DNA from: Paulinella micropora
Taxonomy: Eukaryota > Cercozoa > Imbricatea > Euglyphida > Paulinellidae
DNA length: 64,000 nucleotides
Assembly (NCBI GenBank): GCA_019918135.1
Contig: WBZZ01001061.1
Span: 1-64,000, forward strand
Direction: 5' to 3'
The stretch's first letter is position 1. Each line of letters begins with the position of its first letter. The notes beneath the pieces were generated by a model. The model was not told the DNA's origin. It worked only from the letters and a program-made list of their open reading frames with translations, and searched no databases. Below, in pieces: positions 39,561-48,599 of this stretch. A program made the position numbers and the translations under genes.

Positions 39561-39975
39561 ATGAGCGAACTTAGCACCAAGCAAGACTACCTTAATGAAA
39601 TTGAAAAATTGAACCTTGACAGCGAAATTAAAAAGCCATCAATTAAATGGACTAAGCCTGATATTGTTTCTTTCTATGAGCAATATAAACCACGTGATGA
39701 CAATGTGAAAGTAGTTATTCCGTTGGAAAACGTGTTGGTTGAAGAGCCGAGCACACCATTTACGGCGACTGATTTAAAAGATACTGGAATTACAGAGATT
39801 AAAATGAATGTAGGTGAAGAGATAGCACAAAATGAAACCGATATTTTTCTTCAATATGGTAAGTATTAAAAAAATGAAAATTGAAGATGTCGCTAAGATT
39901 GATAAACCATACCTTGAATATTTAATTCAACAACCTTATTTTAATAATAAAGATGCGGTAAAAAAATATCTCTGA
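39561..39975 (+). pseudogene. Small protein with ExoX C-terminal-like domain, second copy (broken, about one break)
   Basis: It starts MSELSTKQDYLNEIEKLNLD after an AT-rich leader (ATTATATATC). The N-terminal half has a SAP-like helical look (WTKPDIVSFYEQYKP), and the end encodes IDKPYLEYLIQQPYF, matching the end of the preceding gene (IDKPYLEWVMKQPWF). The two genes are a diverged tandem pair. Confidence 0.5.
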
Positions 39976-39976
39976 T

Positions 39977-40169
39977 GATATTTTAGAAATTAGACTTTCG
40001 CCTCCAAAACTATTTCGACAACTTCGAAATAGTTTATTCGTCTATTTCTAAAACATCGCTTTCCGCTTATTATTTTTTTTATTATTTACTTTTAAACGAT
40101 GTTTGCAAAACACACGGGAGCGGGGTATCTCAAACAAGTTTGAGATTGGAGTGTGAATTTGCAAATATC
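39977..40169. repeat. Paired hairpin module 2
   Basis: Hairpin a pairs GATATTTTAGAAAT with ATTTCTAAAACATC and contains a nested hairpin ACTATTTCG/CGAAATAGT. Hairpin b pairs GATGTTTGCAAA with TTTGCAAATATC and contains nested ATCTCAAACAAGTTTGAGAT. The last C (40169) is the complement of the G in the TGA stop of the convergent gene on the minus strand. Confidence 0.85.
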
Positions 40170-41406
40170 AATGGTCTTCTACGAAGTTAGCGATAATATT
40201 GATATTTCCTCCTCCACCAGCAGAGACAGACTTCTGCGTAAAAGTTAATACATCACTCGGCGATAGGTATATATCATAACTTCTAAGATTGATTTGTTGA
40301 GTTGAAGCACTATTTACATATAGTTTAAAAATTGTTGTTCCATTTGCGATAGCACTTGCCTTTGTGTCAGTATCTACAATTGAATACTTAGAATCAACAT
40401 CTGCAAAACCTGCTCCAGTTAGTGTTCCATTTAATACCATTCTGACAACATTTGACTTAGTATCTTCATTTGTAATACTTATCAAAGTGGGATAAACATT
40501 TGAATAATTTGTTAAATTAGCACCGCCCGCATCAAATACCGCTTTGTTTCTTATACTAATAATAGGACTTTCAGTGGTGTTTGATGCTTTACTTCCTTCC
40601 ACTTCGTTTGTTATGCTGGTATTAATAGTATTCGTTCCCTCAATGAATAAACTGGCACTCGCTGTTTTGAGAATTTGTATTCCAGTCGCTGCATCATTTC
40701 TAATTACTGCCGTAAAAGGTAATGTTGTATTTCGCATGCTTACACCATTATTAGCATTCGCATACTCAATCATATGAACTAATTGAAATAATCCTGTTAT
40801 GGGATTTTCAATATAAAACTTAATAGCACCAAACCCAAGATACTGAAATTGAATTTGAAATACATTTCCTTTGCTCCAGTCTAAGTCTGGCATAGCAGAA
40901 GTTCCATCGCACGGGTCGTCCCAGTCTGCTTGGTCAATATAAACTGCTGTATTTCCTTTGCAATGTGCAATATTCATTCCTGCTTTATCTTTGCAAAAAT
41001 AAAATCCATCAACGAGTTCATTTCCTATTCCGATATATGAATAGTAATCTTTTGTATCATCCGTTGTCCATAGAGCAGTAAAGCGGGCTATGACAACCAT
41101 TCCAGTTCTATATTTTATTCTCCTTTTACTTACCAGTCTAGCATCTGCCGTAGCATCAGCAGTTGTTTTCAATTCAGCCATATTATTCAAAAATGACACA
41201 GATGATTTTGTTTCTGTTTTTGTCCATATCCTAGTATTAATGGTATATGGAAAGATTTCTTGTAATACTGGTGTTAATTGACCTACTACTGCTTCGCCAA
41301 AAGCGGTTTTTGAATTATTTGTTTCAACGTGTCCATCATATCCGACCCTGACATTTATAAATTCTCCGTCAGGATTTTCTGCGATTAAGTTTCTCTGATG
41401 AGACAT
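40168..41406 (-). CDS. Capsid-associated or spike-type beta-rich protein of element 1
   Basis: About 412 residues from MSHQRNLIAENPDGEFINV at 41406, which sits one base after a hairpin module; an in-frame upstream ATG lies inside the hairpin and is less likely. It is beta-rich with no signal peptide; it includes RTGMVVIARFTALWTTDD and FQIQFQYLGFGAIKFYIENP, a lectin- or jelly-roll-like pattern as in exposed virion proteins. The position next to the capsid gene supports a structural role. No family is named with confidence. The frame looks whole in this fossil. Confidence 0.55.
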   Translation of the reverse strand: MSHQRNLIAENPDGEFINVRVGYDGHVETNNSKTAFGEAVVGQLTPVLQEIFPYTINTRIWTKTETKSSVSFLNNMAELKTTADATADARLVSKRRIKYRTGMVVIARFTALWTTDDTKDYYSYIGIGNELVDGFYFCKDKAGMNIAHCKGNTAVYIDQADWDDPCDGTSAMPDLDWSKGNVFQIQFQYLGFGAIKFYIENPITGLFQLVHMIEYANANNGVSMRNTTLPFTAVIRNDAATGIQILKTASASLFIEGTNTINTSITNEVEGSKASNTTESPIISIRNKAVFDAGGANLTNYSNVYPTLISITNEDTKSNVVRMVLNGTLTGAGFADVDSKYSIVDTDTKASAIANGTTIFKLYVNSASTQQINLRSYDIYLSPSDVLTFTQKSVSAGGGGNINIIANFVEDH

Positions 41407-41407
41407 T

Positions 41408-41561
41408 GATATTTTATAATTGCGCTCTCGTTTCACTCACGCTTATTATAAAATATCGTTTTTTATTTTGAAAAAAAACAATGAATCTATTAATTTTTCA
41501 CGATGTTTGAAAAACACACGAGAATGAGTGAAACGAATGAGAGTGTGGATTTTCAAATATC
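41408..41561. repeat. Paired hairpin module 3 (between capsid gene and next gene)
   Basis: Hairpin a pairs GATATTTTATAAT with ATTATAAAATATC. Hairpin b pairs CGATGTTTGAAAAACACAC with GTGTGGATTTTCAAATATC with small bulges. It fills the whole gap between the two minus-strand genes: one end supplies the G of the capsid TAG stop, the other ends one base before the next ATG. Confidence 0.9.
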
Positions 41562-43075
41562 TATGAAATGGAAATTATATTCGCCTTAACCTGAACCTCC
41601 CGCTGAGTGATTGCTACACTTACGTGCTGATGAGCATTATTCTGTGTAGTGCTAATGAACTCCCATCGTCTCTCATTGGAAAGGTCAAGCCCGCTAACTT
41701 CATTTTGGTCTTTGCTCCACAGCGGGCGGGTATTATCCCAAGTATCAACCCAGAACCAGTTGTATTGATACACATTTGAATTCATCAAAACAGAACCTTC
41801 AAGTTTAGGTTTCAAGCACATATAATCTTCAAAACTAGCGGGAAATATTTCAAATTCTTGAAGTCGTGCTCCGTCAAGTGTGGTATGAAAACTGGTAGTC
41901 TTAGCGTTTGCTCTGTTATCAATATCATAAGCGGTATTCTTGTTTTCGGTGTTGTGAAAGAGTGTGTGATAAATTTTCTTCAATCGTTTTCCGTGTCCTC
42001 TATCAAAGCGGAGAATGATATTTCGTGCAGTGGATTGAGCAATGGAATTTTTATACACATAAGGATAATCAATATTAAAACTCATACCTTCAGCACTCGC
42101 CACCTTTTGTTGAATTGATTGAATGACATCGGGATTAGTCTCTACCGCAAGGAACAAGTTAAGATTAGCAACAGATACATTACCAGCGGCTGCAACAAGC
42201 ACTCCTCCACCCGGTGACGAAGCATCGTTATTGTAATAATAAATTTTAGGGGTCTGTTGCCATACAATACGCATATTCAAAATCTCTGGAAACATAATAG
42301 TCTTATCAAGAGCAAAAATAGTATTGTAAAGCATACCCAGATTTATCTTAACACCGATGGAAGGCTCAGCAGCAGTAGCAGCACCAGCCGAGAAATACTT
42401 AGGCTCGTTGAAAGCAACATTAACGAACGAACTCACACCCGTCTCATTTGCTATAAGAGTATCATTGTGTCGGCGAACATTTGTAGAAGGTTGTCCCATC
42501 CAAGCCTGTAATGCGGCCTGAACCTGTGCTTTTGCAACATTAATTCCTGCATCAATTTGTCCTGCATTTCCTGCGACTGCCGAAGGAGTCAATGCTGTTT
42601 CCAATGCCGCCAACCTTGTAGCATCGCTAGTAGGTTGAAATGTAGTTGAAGCATTACACTTTTGAAGCATACATCCCGAACCACTTCCATTATCGTGGTT
42701 TTCAAGCGTCAGAAAGTCCTTCATAGAAGTCTCTGCCTTCCAAACAATCTTTGTAAAATTACCAACTTCATTTACATCGCACAGATAAACACCACTACGG
42801 GTTTGAAGTTGAATTTGTCTAATAGGAGCCAGACAATCCATATAGCATTTGTTTTAGTTCGCTGCAATTGCTGGTGGGGCATAAGTAAAACTCAAGACAG
42901 AGCGGGCTAAGTTAAATGGCCTGCTGATAAGGTCAAAGTTGCTTTCTTGTCCTCCTGCGGTAGTAACAGTAATAGCTCCCGCACCTTCTCGCGGAGTTAG
43001 TTTATTCAAACGATAAGAAGCACTGATGTAGTCAGTTCTAGAAAAGTCTAGTTCGCCTCCGTGTTGAGTTGGCAT
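41561..43075 (-). pseudogene. Major capsid protein, double jelly-roll type (broken, about one break)
   Basis: The N-terminal part has MPTQHGGELDFSRTDYISAS and LARSVLSFTYAPPA, and the C-terminal part has QYNWFWVDTWDNTRPLW and VSVAITQREVQVKANI. The length (about 500 residues in all), beta-rich composition and position beside a penton-like gene fit the double jelly-roll major capsid protein of Polinton-like viruses. It would form the icosahedral shell. Assignment rests on family pattern and context. Confidence 0.75.
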
Positions 43076-43163
43076 TTTGTTTTTGATTTTTAGGCAGTTG
43101 AGATTATTAACTAATTCACCAGATAATATTTATAGAAAAAAAAAATAATTCCAAAATAATTAT

Positions 43164-43977
43164 TTATCTCTGTTTCAAAAGATTGAAGAATGATGTAAAT
43201 AAATTAAAATAATTCGTTTCCCTGTAAATCAACAATGTCATAACAATACCTAACCCATTAAGATTTATAGCCTGATCGTTTTCGTCTGTAAGATAAAACC
43301 TATATACATTATTTGAACTGGCGGATAATTTCTTACCATACTCAGACCCACTTCCGTCGTATATAATGGCTCCAAATGGAATTTCATTCGCTGTGTATAT
43401 TTCTTGTAGCACGTGATTATCTCCTTCACCAACTAAGTCCGATTGAAGGTATAAAGTCTTTTCGCCAGTTAGAATAATTACGTTCGGCGATTTAACAAAA
43501 TCAGTAGCGAAGAAATATGTTGAATTTCTATCAAAAACCCATAACCTCGTGAATACGGGTATCATCATCAAATATAAACCGCGGTTGAATTCCCTTATTC
43601 TCTGACACACTGAAGGTTAATTTGCCATCCTCTGGTTCTATGTTGGTATTATTACTGGATACAACATAAGTATAATTATTTGGGCTGTCTGCGGTTAGCA
43701 CCTCCGACAACTTATTTTTTAGATTGTTCATTGTGTAGTTTCCCTCAGGTATCGTAATTAAAGCCTCATACCCGTCTTCGCTAAGAGTAAAAGTATTATA
43801 TGGTGAAGCCACAGAGTAATACGACTTCGGCACATATATATGAAGTATTTGACAATGTGTGGGATTGTCTAGCCCCTTCATATTGACTTCATGTGTAAAG
43901 TCGCTATCTGTGCCAGTTATTCTGTTTTTGCTATTTATGTAATAGATACCACTCGCACGGCCTCCCTTATACTCCAT
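43164..43977 (-). pseudogene. Penton-like minor capsid protein (broken, about one break)
   Basis: The N-terminal part (YYINSKNRITGTDSDFTHEV, then ALITIPEGNYTMNNLKNKLS) matches the opening of Polinton-like penton/minor capsid proteins, where a strand pair precedes the IPEGNYT helix cap. The C-terminal part is beta-rich (VYRFYLTDENDQAINLNGLG). It would occupy the capsid vertices. It starts at 43977, preceded by a hairpin module. Confidence 0.7.
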
Positions 43978-43983
43978 GATATA

Positions 43984-44232
43984 GATATTTTAGAATAGCG
44001 CTTTCGTTATCACTCTCGCTTATTCTAAAACATCGTTTTTTATTTTGGAAAAAATTACATGGGATACGATATTTGTAAAATGTTTTTGTTTTTGAAGTAG
44101 TCAAAAACAAAGATACACGAAAATGAGTGAAACGAATGAGAGTGTGGATTTACGAATATCTTTTATAAAAATATTATTCTTTTATGAGCAAGCGAAAATG
44201 AGCGTAGCGAATGAAAGCGATGCGCATAAAAA
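43984..44232. repeat. Hairpin module 4 (three hairpins)
   Basis: Hairpin a (43984-44034) pairs GATATTTTAGAATA with TATTCTAAAACATC. Hairpin b (44068-44160) pairs GATATTTGTAAA with TTTACGAATATC, with a nested AAAACA/TGTTTTTG-type arm. Hairpin c (about 44181-44232) pairs TTTTATGAGC with GCGCATAAAA. Loops carry the word GAATGAGTGAAACGAATGAG. Confidence 0.8.
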
Positions 44233-46305
44233 GGTGTCAAATCCATACCCATTCTGTGCTTTTAACTTTTCCGCTTCTTCTTCTTTTAGGTCTGTATATC
44301 CACTAGCAAACTTAAACCTGTTGCCTTTCGCTCGCTCCATTAAAAATCTCATACTATGCCAACCGCACGTGTCTGAGGTGTTTGATTGTTGTTTTACTTG
44401 ATTAACCTTCATTGATAAATAACTATCGGGGTGGCTTTTGTCTATTAGTTGTTTCATTTGTCTTCAGTAGGTTCATAAAGTGCTAAGGGGTCATAGACTT
44501 CAACACTCCTGTCTTTATCTAGACTTATCCATACTGCGATCCAATGAGACCCTGCTTGCTTGTGATTGTCCAAATTCATAATAAATCCATATCGCTTTCT
44601 GCTTCCTGGCTTCAACTTGTTGATTTCATCACTGGCTATTGCTCCGAGATACCATCCATATTTTTTCATTATGTCGTCTATTTCATTAGTCATTAAACCG
44701 CGACCCTCTCCTTGTAAGGGGACTTGCTCTTGCTGTTGCTCGTCCGTCTGTGGTTTCTCTGGCTCTGGTTGCTGTGGCTGCTCTTGCTGTGGCTCCTCTG
44801 GCTGTGGTTGCTGTGGCTCTAACTCTGGTTGCTGTGGCTCTGGTTGCTGTGAAGTGATGCTCGGGGGTAGCAGTTGGGGCATTCCCTCGTCAATATTCAA
44901 ATCATTTGAAACTTGTTTATCTACATTTGGGTCTATAGTCATTTTGTTCGTTAGAGTATTTACAAAATCATGTTTGTTCATTGTGTGTTTCCAATCTTTG
45001 CGGGCTAAATATTTTTTAATTATTTTTATTGAAAATACCTTATCAATTAATTCTTCTAATGTCTTCGCCCCATTCCCTTTTTGTTTATAATCTTTCAATA
45101 TTTTGGAGATTTCGCATAAACTCTTCATATCTAGCATAATCCGCTACTTTTCTTTTTACGTTCTCCTTTTCGTTTCCAACATCAATATTAAACCTTTTAA
45201 TCATGTCAATAATCCACTTTGAAGTGTCTTTGTAATTTAATTTTTTATGTCCATCACTATCTAGTCTCTTTTTTAAAGCCTGTGCTAACTCTTTTATAGT
45301 AATATTTGGGTGATAAGTTTTTGAAAATGCAGAGATTAAAAATTGATTAATTTCTAAATGTTCAAAATGCTTACCCTTTTCTTCTGCTTTCTTTTCTTCC
45401 TTTTTCAAGTTTTTCTTTATATTCTTCTGCTAACTTTTTCTGTTCCTCTAAAGATGTCGCTGTGGCTGTAGCCGTCTGAATATCTTGGCTGGCTTTTTGT
45501 AAGTCTTTACGACTCATCTTTTTTATGAACTTATCTGTATATCCTGCTAATTTCAGTGTTTCAATATCTTTTTGCTTTTGCTTTTGCTTTTTTTCTTCCT
45601 CATATTGCTCTTCGTTTTCAATGGTGCTTCATCTCCTAAATTAGGTAATTGTGGTGCTTGTGGCGGCGCTCCTAATGGCGGTGCTTGTGGCGGTGCTCCT
45701 AATGGCGGTGCTTGTGGCTGTCCATGTTGTGGTGGCATAATATATTGATATTGTGGTGGCGGTGGTAATGCTTGTATCCTATTTTTTCTGTCTTCTTCAT
45801 ATTTTACATCTTCTATGAGTTTTTGCCCCCTTCTTAGTTCTCTGGCTTTTTGTTCTTGCCGTTCATTAATATCCGCTAGTTCTCTTTTGTGTTCCCTATC
45901 CATTATATCTTGTCTTTCCTTCTGCTACATCTTTTCGTTCTAGCCTTTTCTTTTCTTCTTCTATCTCATCCCTTTTCTTCTTTTCCTTTGCTTCCTCGTC
46001 ATGTATTAACTCATATTTCTTCTGTGATTTGCTTTGTATCTGGTTTCGGTTCTCAATTTCAAGACGATTGAAATCAGATTTGATTATTTTTTCCCTTGGT
46101 TTGCGACTAACCCTTTGCGACTTTGGCTTATTACCAATATATTTCATAAAAAGTTTAACGATTTGTAATGTGCTTAAATCATTTGTTTTCTTACCAAAAT
46201 TAAGATAATATTTTTTACCCTTCTGGATAATATAAGGCCTTCTGCTCTTATTTCTATAAACCCGCGGGGGTCTTACCTTAAGTTTCCTTGTTTTTTGACG
46301 ACCAT
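44182..46305 (-). pseudogene. Coiled-coil region and adenain-type cysteine protease (broken, several breaks)
   Basis: From the start at 46305: a basic segment (KVRPPRVYRNKS, IIQKGKKYYLNFGKKTND), a charged coiled coil (DREHKRELADINERQEQ), a Pro-rich repeat (PPQAPPLGAPPQAPPLG), then a Gln/Pro/Glu repeat (PQQPEPEKPQ), then the protease. Protease residues are visible as GSHWIAVW (His), VEVYDPL (Asp) and DTCGWHSMRFL (Cys), the adenovirus-protease/Ulp1 pattern used for virion maturation. Whether this was one long gene or several cannot be told. The homologous stretch in element 2 is at 62460-64000. Confidence 0.75.
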
Positions 46306-46369
46306 TTTATATATTAACAAAAAATATTTCTAAATTTTAGAATTTGAAACAAATATTTAATGAAACTTA

Positions 46370-46407
46370 GCCCCGCCTGCGGGGCAGCTGATAAAACACG
46401 TTTTATC
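46370..46407. terminator. Two adjacent short hairpins
   Basis: GCCCCGC-CT-GCGGGGC (46370-46385) is followed by GATAAAAC-AC-GTTTTATC (46390-46407). The second overlaps the stop of the minus-strand gene at 46403-46714, so the pair stands at its 3' end and could end its transcript. It differs in sequence from the long hairpin modules. Confidence 0.7.
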
Positions 46408-46714
46408 TAAACTTTACAGCCCCTCCTCGTTGCTTACCATATCCGAGTTTTGATGCTACAGCACTAACACTACCAGCGTAAGGTACCCCGACGCTACTTA
46501 ATGCTCCCGCAGTTCTAGAGATTAACTTATTATTGCGAAGAAATTTATCAACAGCCGTGGCAGTTTTTCCAACCTTTACCCAGTTAATCTTTCCCCCCTT
46601 TTGCCCACATCCCTTCTTCTTAGCTTTCTTTTTTCCTCCCTTCTGTGGCATTGATGGATTGTATCCGATGTTATATCCTGATGGTTGTGAAATTATCACT
46701 GGTGATACTGGCAT
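46403..46714 (-). CDS. Small basic virion-type protein
   Basis: A 103-residue protein, Lys/Gly-rich in the middle (PQKGGKKKAKKKGCGQKGG), with an amphipathic or hydrophobic segment (TAGALSSVGVPYAGSVSAV) and a basic end (SKLGYGKQRGGAVKFR). The composition resembles the small core or membrane-active proteins of adenovirus-like capsids (pX/pVI type), but the match is by character only. A fragment of its relative is at 62290-62418. The start at 46714 follows an AT-rich stretch (TATATTA). The frame looks whole. Confidence 0.55.
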   Translation of the reverse strand: MPVSPVIISQPSGYNIGYNPSMPQKGGKKKAKKKGCGQKGGKINWVKVGKTATAVDKFLRNNKLISRTAGALSSVGVPYAGSVSAVASKLGYGKQRGGAVKFR

Positions 46715-46755
46715 ATAATATACATTAAAAAAAATAATTATATAAAAATATTATT

Positions 46756-47568
46756 TCAGGCGGTAAGCAAAATTTTTCTTAACTCGTCATCAACACTTGA
46801 AACATAAAGAAAATTAAATCGTTCCTTTGTAGCCTCGTGATACTTTTGAAGAAAGTAATCAAAATCAAAAGATAAGTCTAAGTGCTTATACACGAGTTCC
46901 ATTTTGTCCTGAGATTGTCCTGGAAAGATTAATAAATAATCTAACTGCTTAATGGCTTCTGGTCTAAGGTCGTTTAAATACTGGCTTGACATAATCACCT
47001 TACTTTCATAGTGTCTGTTCTTTTTTAACAAATCACTTACGGACTTGTCTCTTAATCCGCTCCCTAAATCGTCCAAAACAAAAACAACCTCTGGCGAAAT
47101 ATACTTACTTGGTCGTTCTTTTGGCGCCTCCTTTATCTGTTTCTTTTCTTTTCCAAAGTATAAAAATTGTGGTTTCTCCATCGGTTCTTTATCGTCCTGT
47201 TTAATTTCGCCTTCCTGCTCTTCATCTGGTTTGTTCAGTTTGTCAAGTTCATAATCAATGACATTCACACCATCTGAGTTGAGAAAGGTATATATTGCCA
47301 TCGGGTTTCACCTGCTCTTAAAGTGCTTAACCATTGCTTTATAAATGTAGTCCTTGTGAATCGTTGAAGCAATAATGACAATACGGGTTTTTCTGTCTGT
47401 AGTCCGTTTCAGTATTTCAAAGAGTGCTGTCGTTTTCCCGCTCTTCTTAGGGGCTAGCAAAAATATATTTGCGTAAGGTTCGTTAAATAATTTATAGCCC
47501 TTGGCTTTTTTATTTCCTTCGCCCTCTTGTTTTACTGGTCTAACCTTTACGTTATTCAACTTCTCCAT
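46756..47568 (-). pseudogene. FtsK/HerA-type DNA-packaging ATPase (broken, about one break)
   Basis: The start region (MEKLNNVKVRPVKQEGEG) leads to a Walker A (LLAPKKSGKTTALFEI) and, further on, a Walker B (EVVFVLDDLGSG) and a sensor-like segment (KVIMSSQYLNDLRPEA). This is the A32/FtsK-HerA superfamily ATPase of Polinton-like viruses and virophages, which pumps DNA into capsids. It is minus strand, between the small basic gene and the small conserved gene. The beginning has a relative at 62122-62289. Confidence 0.85.
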
Positions 47569-47579
47569 CTTATATTATT

Positions 47580-47809
47580 ATCCTAAGAATTCTAAGCATA
47601 TGACAATTCGTCCCGCTAAATTTCCTGTATCAATATTTCCGCTGTCGGTTTCAAGGACTTTAAATGTATATTGTCCGTCCGTCCATCCAACGACACCTAA
47701 ATTATAACTAAGGTTTGAAATGTTTGCTGTGGTGCTGTCGGAGAATGCGCCAATAATTCCAATGGAAGACGATATTTGAGATTATCTTTTGGTATTTATA
47801 GTCAGCCAT
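47580..47809 (-). pseudogene. Small conserved element protein (remnant, broken)
   Basis: The family also appears at 61755-62111 and four times in the GC-rich array. Typical words are YKYQKIIFLSNDF near the start, GIIG.FSDSTTANISNLSYN and GQYTFKVLETDSGNI near the end. About 120 residues when complete, beta-rich, no signal peptide. Function is unknown; its conservation next to the ATPase suggests a virion or assembly role. This copy is a remnant. Its start and that of the divergent gene share a CATG. Confidence 0.65.
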
Positions 47810-48065
47810 GATTATATTACTGATGATAAACTTTTTAATAACAAAAATATTTTCGCGAACTGCCTGCGACTTTTATAGCAGAGCAAATCAAACAAAACGA
47901 GATGCGTGTGTTTATTGTATAAAGCAAGGAATAGAAACTAAATTTAAATGTGTGTATAAGCCTATGAGTGATTGGTGTGTTAGTTTTGATGAAGCCCAGC
48001 CGTTAATGTGTGCGGGTAGTGATGCTTCTTGGTATAAAATACACTTGTATGAATGTGATATTTGA
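47808..48065 (+). CDS. Small Cys-rich secreted-type protein
   Basis: An 85-residue protein. The hydrophobic start (MIILLMINFLITKIFS) looks like a signal peptide, followed by six cysteines (ACDF, ACVYC, FKC, DWC, LMC, YEC). Words such as CIKQGIETKFKC are conserved in all six copies in the window, two of which are in the full elements. Possibly a secreted or virion-surface accessory; the family is unknown. Its stop codon lies inside the hairpin module at 48057. Confidence 0.65.
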   Translation: MIILLMINFLITKIFSRTACDFYSRANQTKRDACVYCIKQGIETKFKCVYKPMSDWCVSFDEAQPLMCAGSDASWYKIHLYECDI

Positions 48066-48241
48066 GAATTTCACTTCTATCTGGCTAATCGCCAGATTTC
48101 TCGCTATGGATTCAACTTGTTGAATCTATAATCTCAAACATCGTCTCGCATTTTAATTTTTTACGATGTTTATCAATATCTCAAACAAGTTTGAGATTAC
48201 GAGAATGAGCGAAGCGAATGAGAGTGAAGTTGATAAATATC
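48057..48241. repeat. Paired hairpin module 5, between convergent genes
   Basis: Hairpin a pairs GATATTTGAGA with the later TCTCAAACATC and encloses nested hairpins (TCTGGC/GCCAGA; GATTCAACTTGTTGAATC). Hairpin b pairs GATGTTTATCAA with TTGATAAATATC and encloses ATCTCAAACAAGTTTGAGAT. At the same gene junction in the four GC-array fragments the sequence goes directly from GAATGT to CACTTCTTTGAAC, and no module is present in element 2 (near 61490) either. The module is therefore an insertion in element 1. Confidence 0.85.
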
Positions 48242-48599
48242 ACTTCTTTGAACTAGAAGGTGATGGAAGGCAAATTCCTATGAGTAAAGTCAAAATTCCG
48301 ACATAAGTATTAGCAACCTCGCACGGCAAGTTCTTTTCAGACAACCTCACGATACAAAGGGTTATAATGGCGATAATGATACCCATTTGAAACAAGTATT
48401 TAATAAGTCGGCTGTCTGTCGGTCTGTTTTTTATACAACAACAATTCCAGTTATCTTCCAATTCGTGCTCTACTTTTTTTTCCTCAGTCTTTAGTTCTAC
48501 TTCAAGAACACGAGACTTTAATTCTGGAGTTAGTTCGCCATCCATATCCATAATAGGTGGGGGTCTGTGAAGTCTGGTTGTATTATTTGACATTATCAA
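48240..48599 (-). CDS. Small two-helix membrane protein
   Basis: A 119-residue protein; the start is MIMSNNTTRLHRPPPIMDMD or the internal MSNNTT. The N-terminal half is charged (VELKTEEKKVEHELEDNWN) with a CCC cluster, and the C-terminal half has two hydrophobic segments, YLFQMGIIIAIITLCIVRL and TYVGILTLLIGICLP. It ends SPSSSKK, with the TGA stop sharing its G with the hairpin module. Relatives are at 61139, 13833 and 21552. It is probably a membrane protein of the element; the exact role is unknown. The frame looks whole. Confidence 0.7.
   Translation of the reverse strand: MIMSNNTTRLHRPPPIMDMDGELTPELKSRVLEVELKTEEKKVEHELEDNWNCCCIKNRPTDSRLIKYLFQMGIIIAIITLCIVRLSEKNLPCEVANTYVGILTLLIGICLPSPSSSKK

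Noticed and set aside
44750-44860. Tandem CTGTGGCT/GGTTGCTG repeat resembling a CRISPR array or satellite
   Set aside because: It encodes the Gln/Pro/Glu-rich linker of the protease region; the period is that of the peptide repeat and there are no unique spacers.
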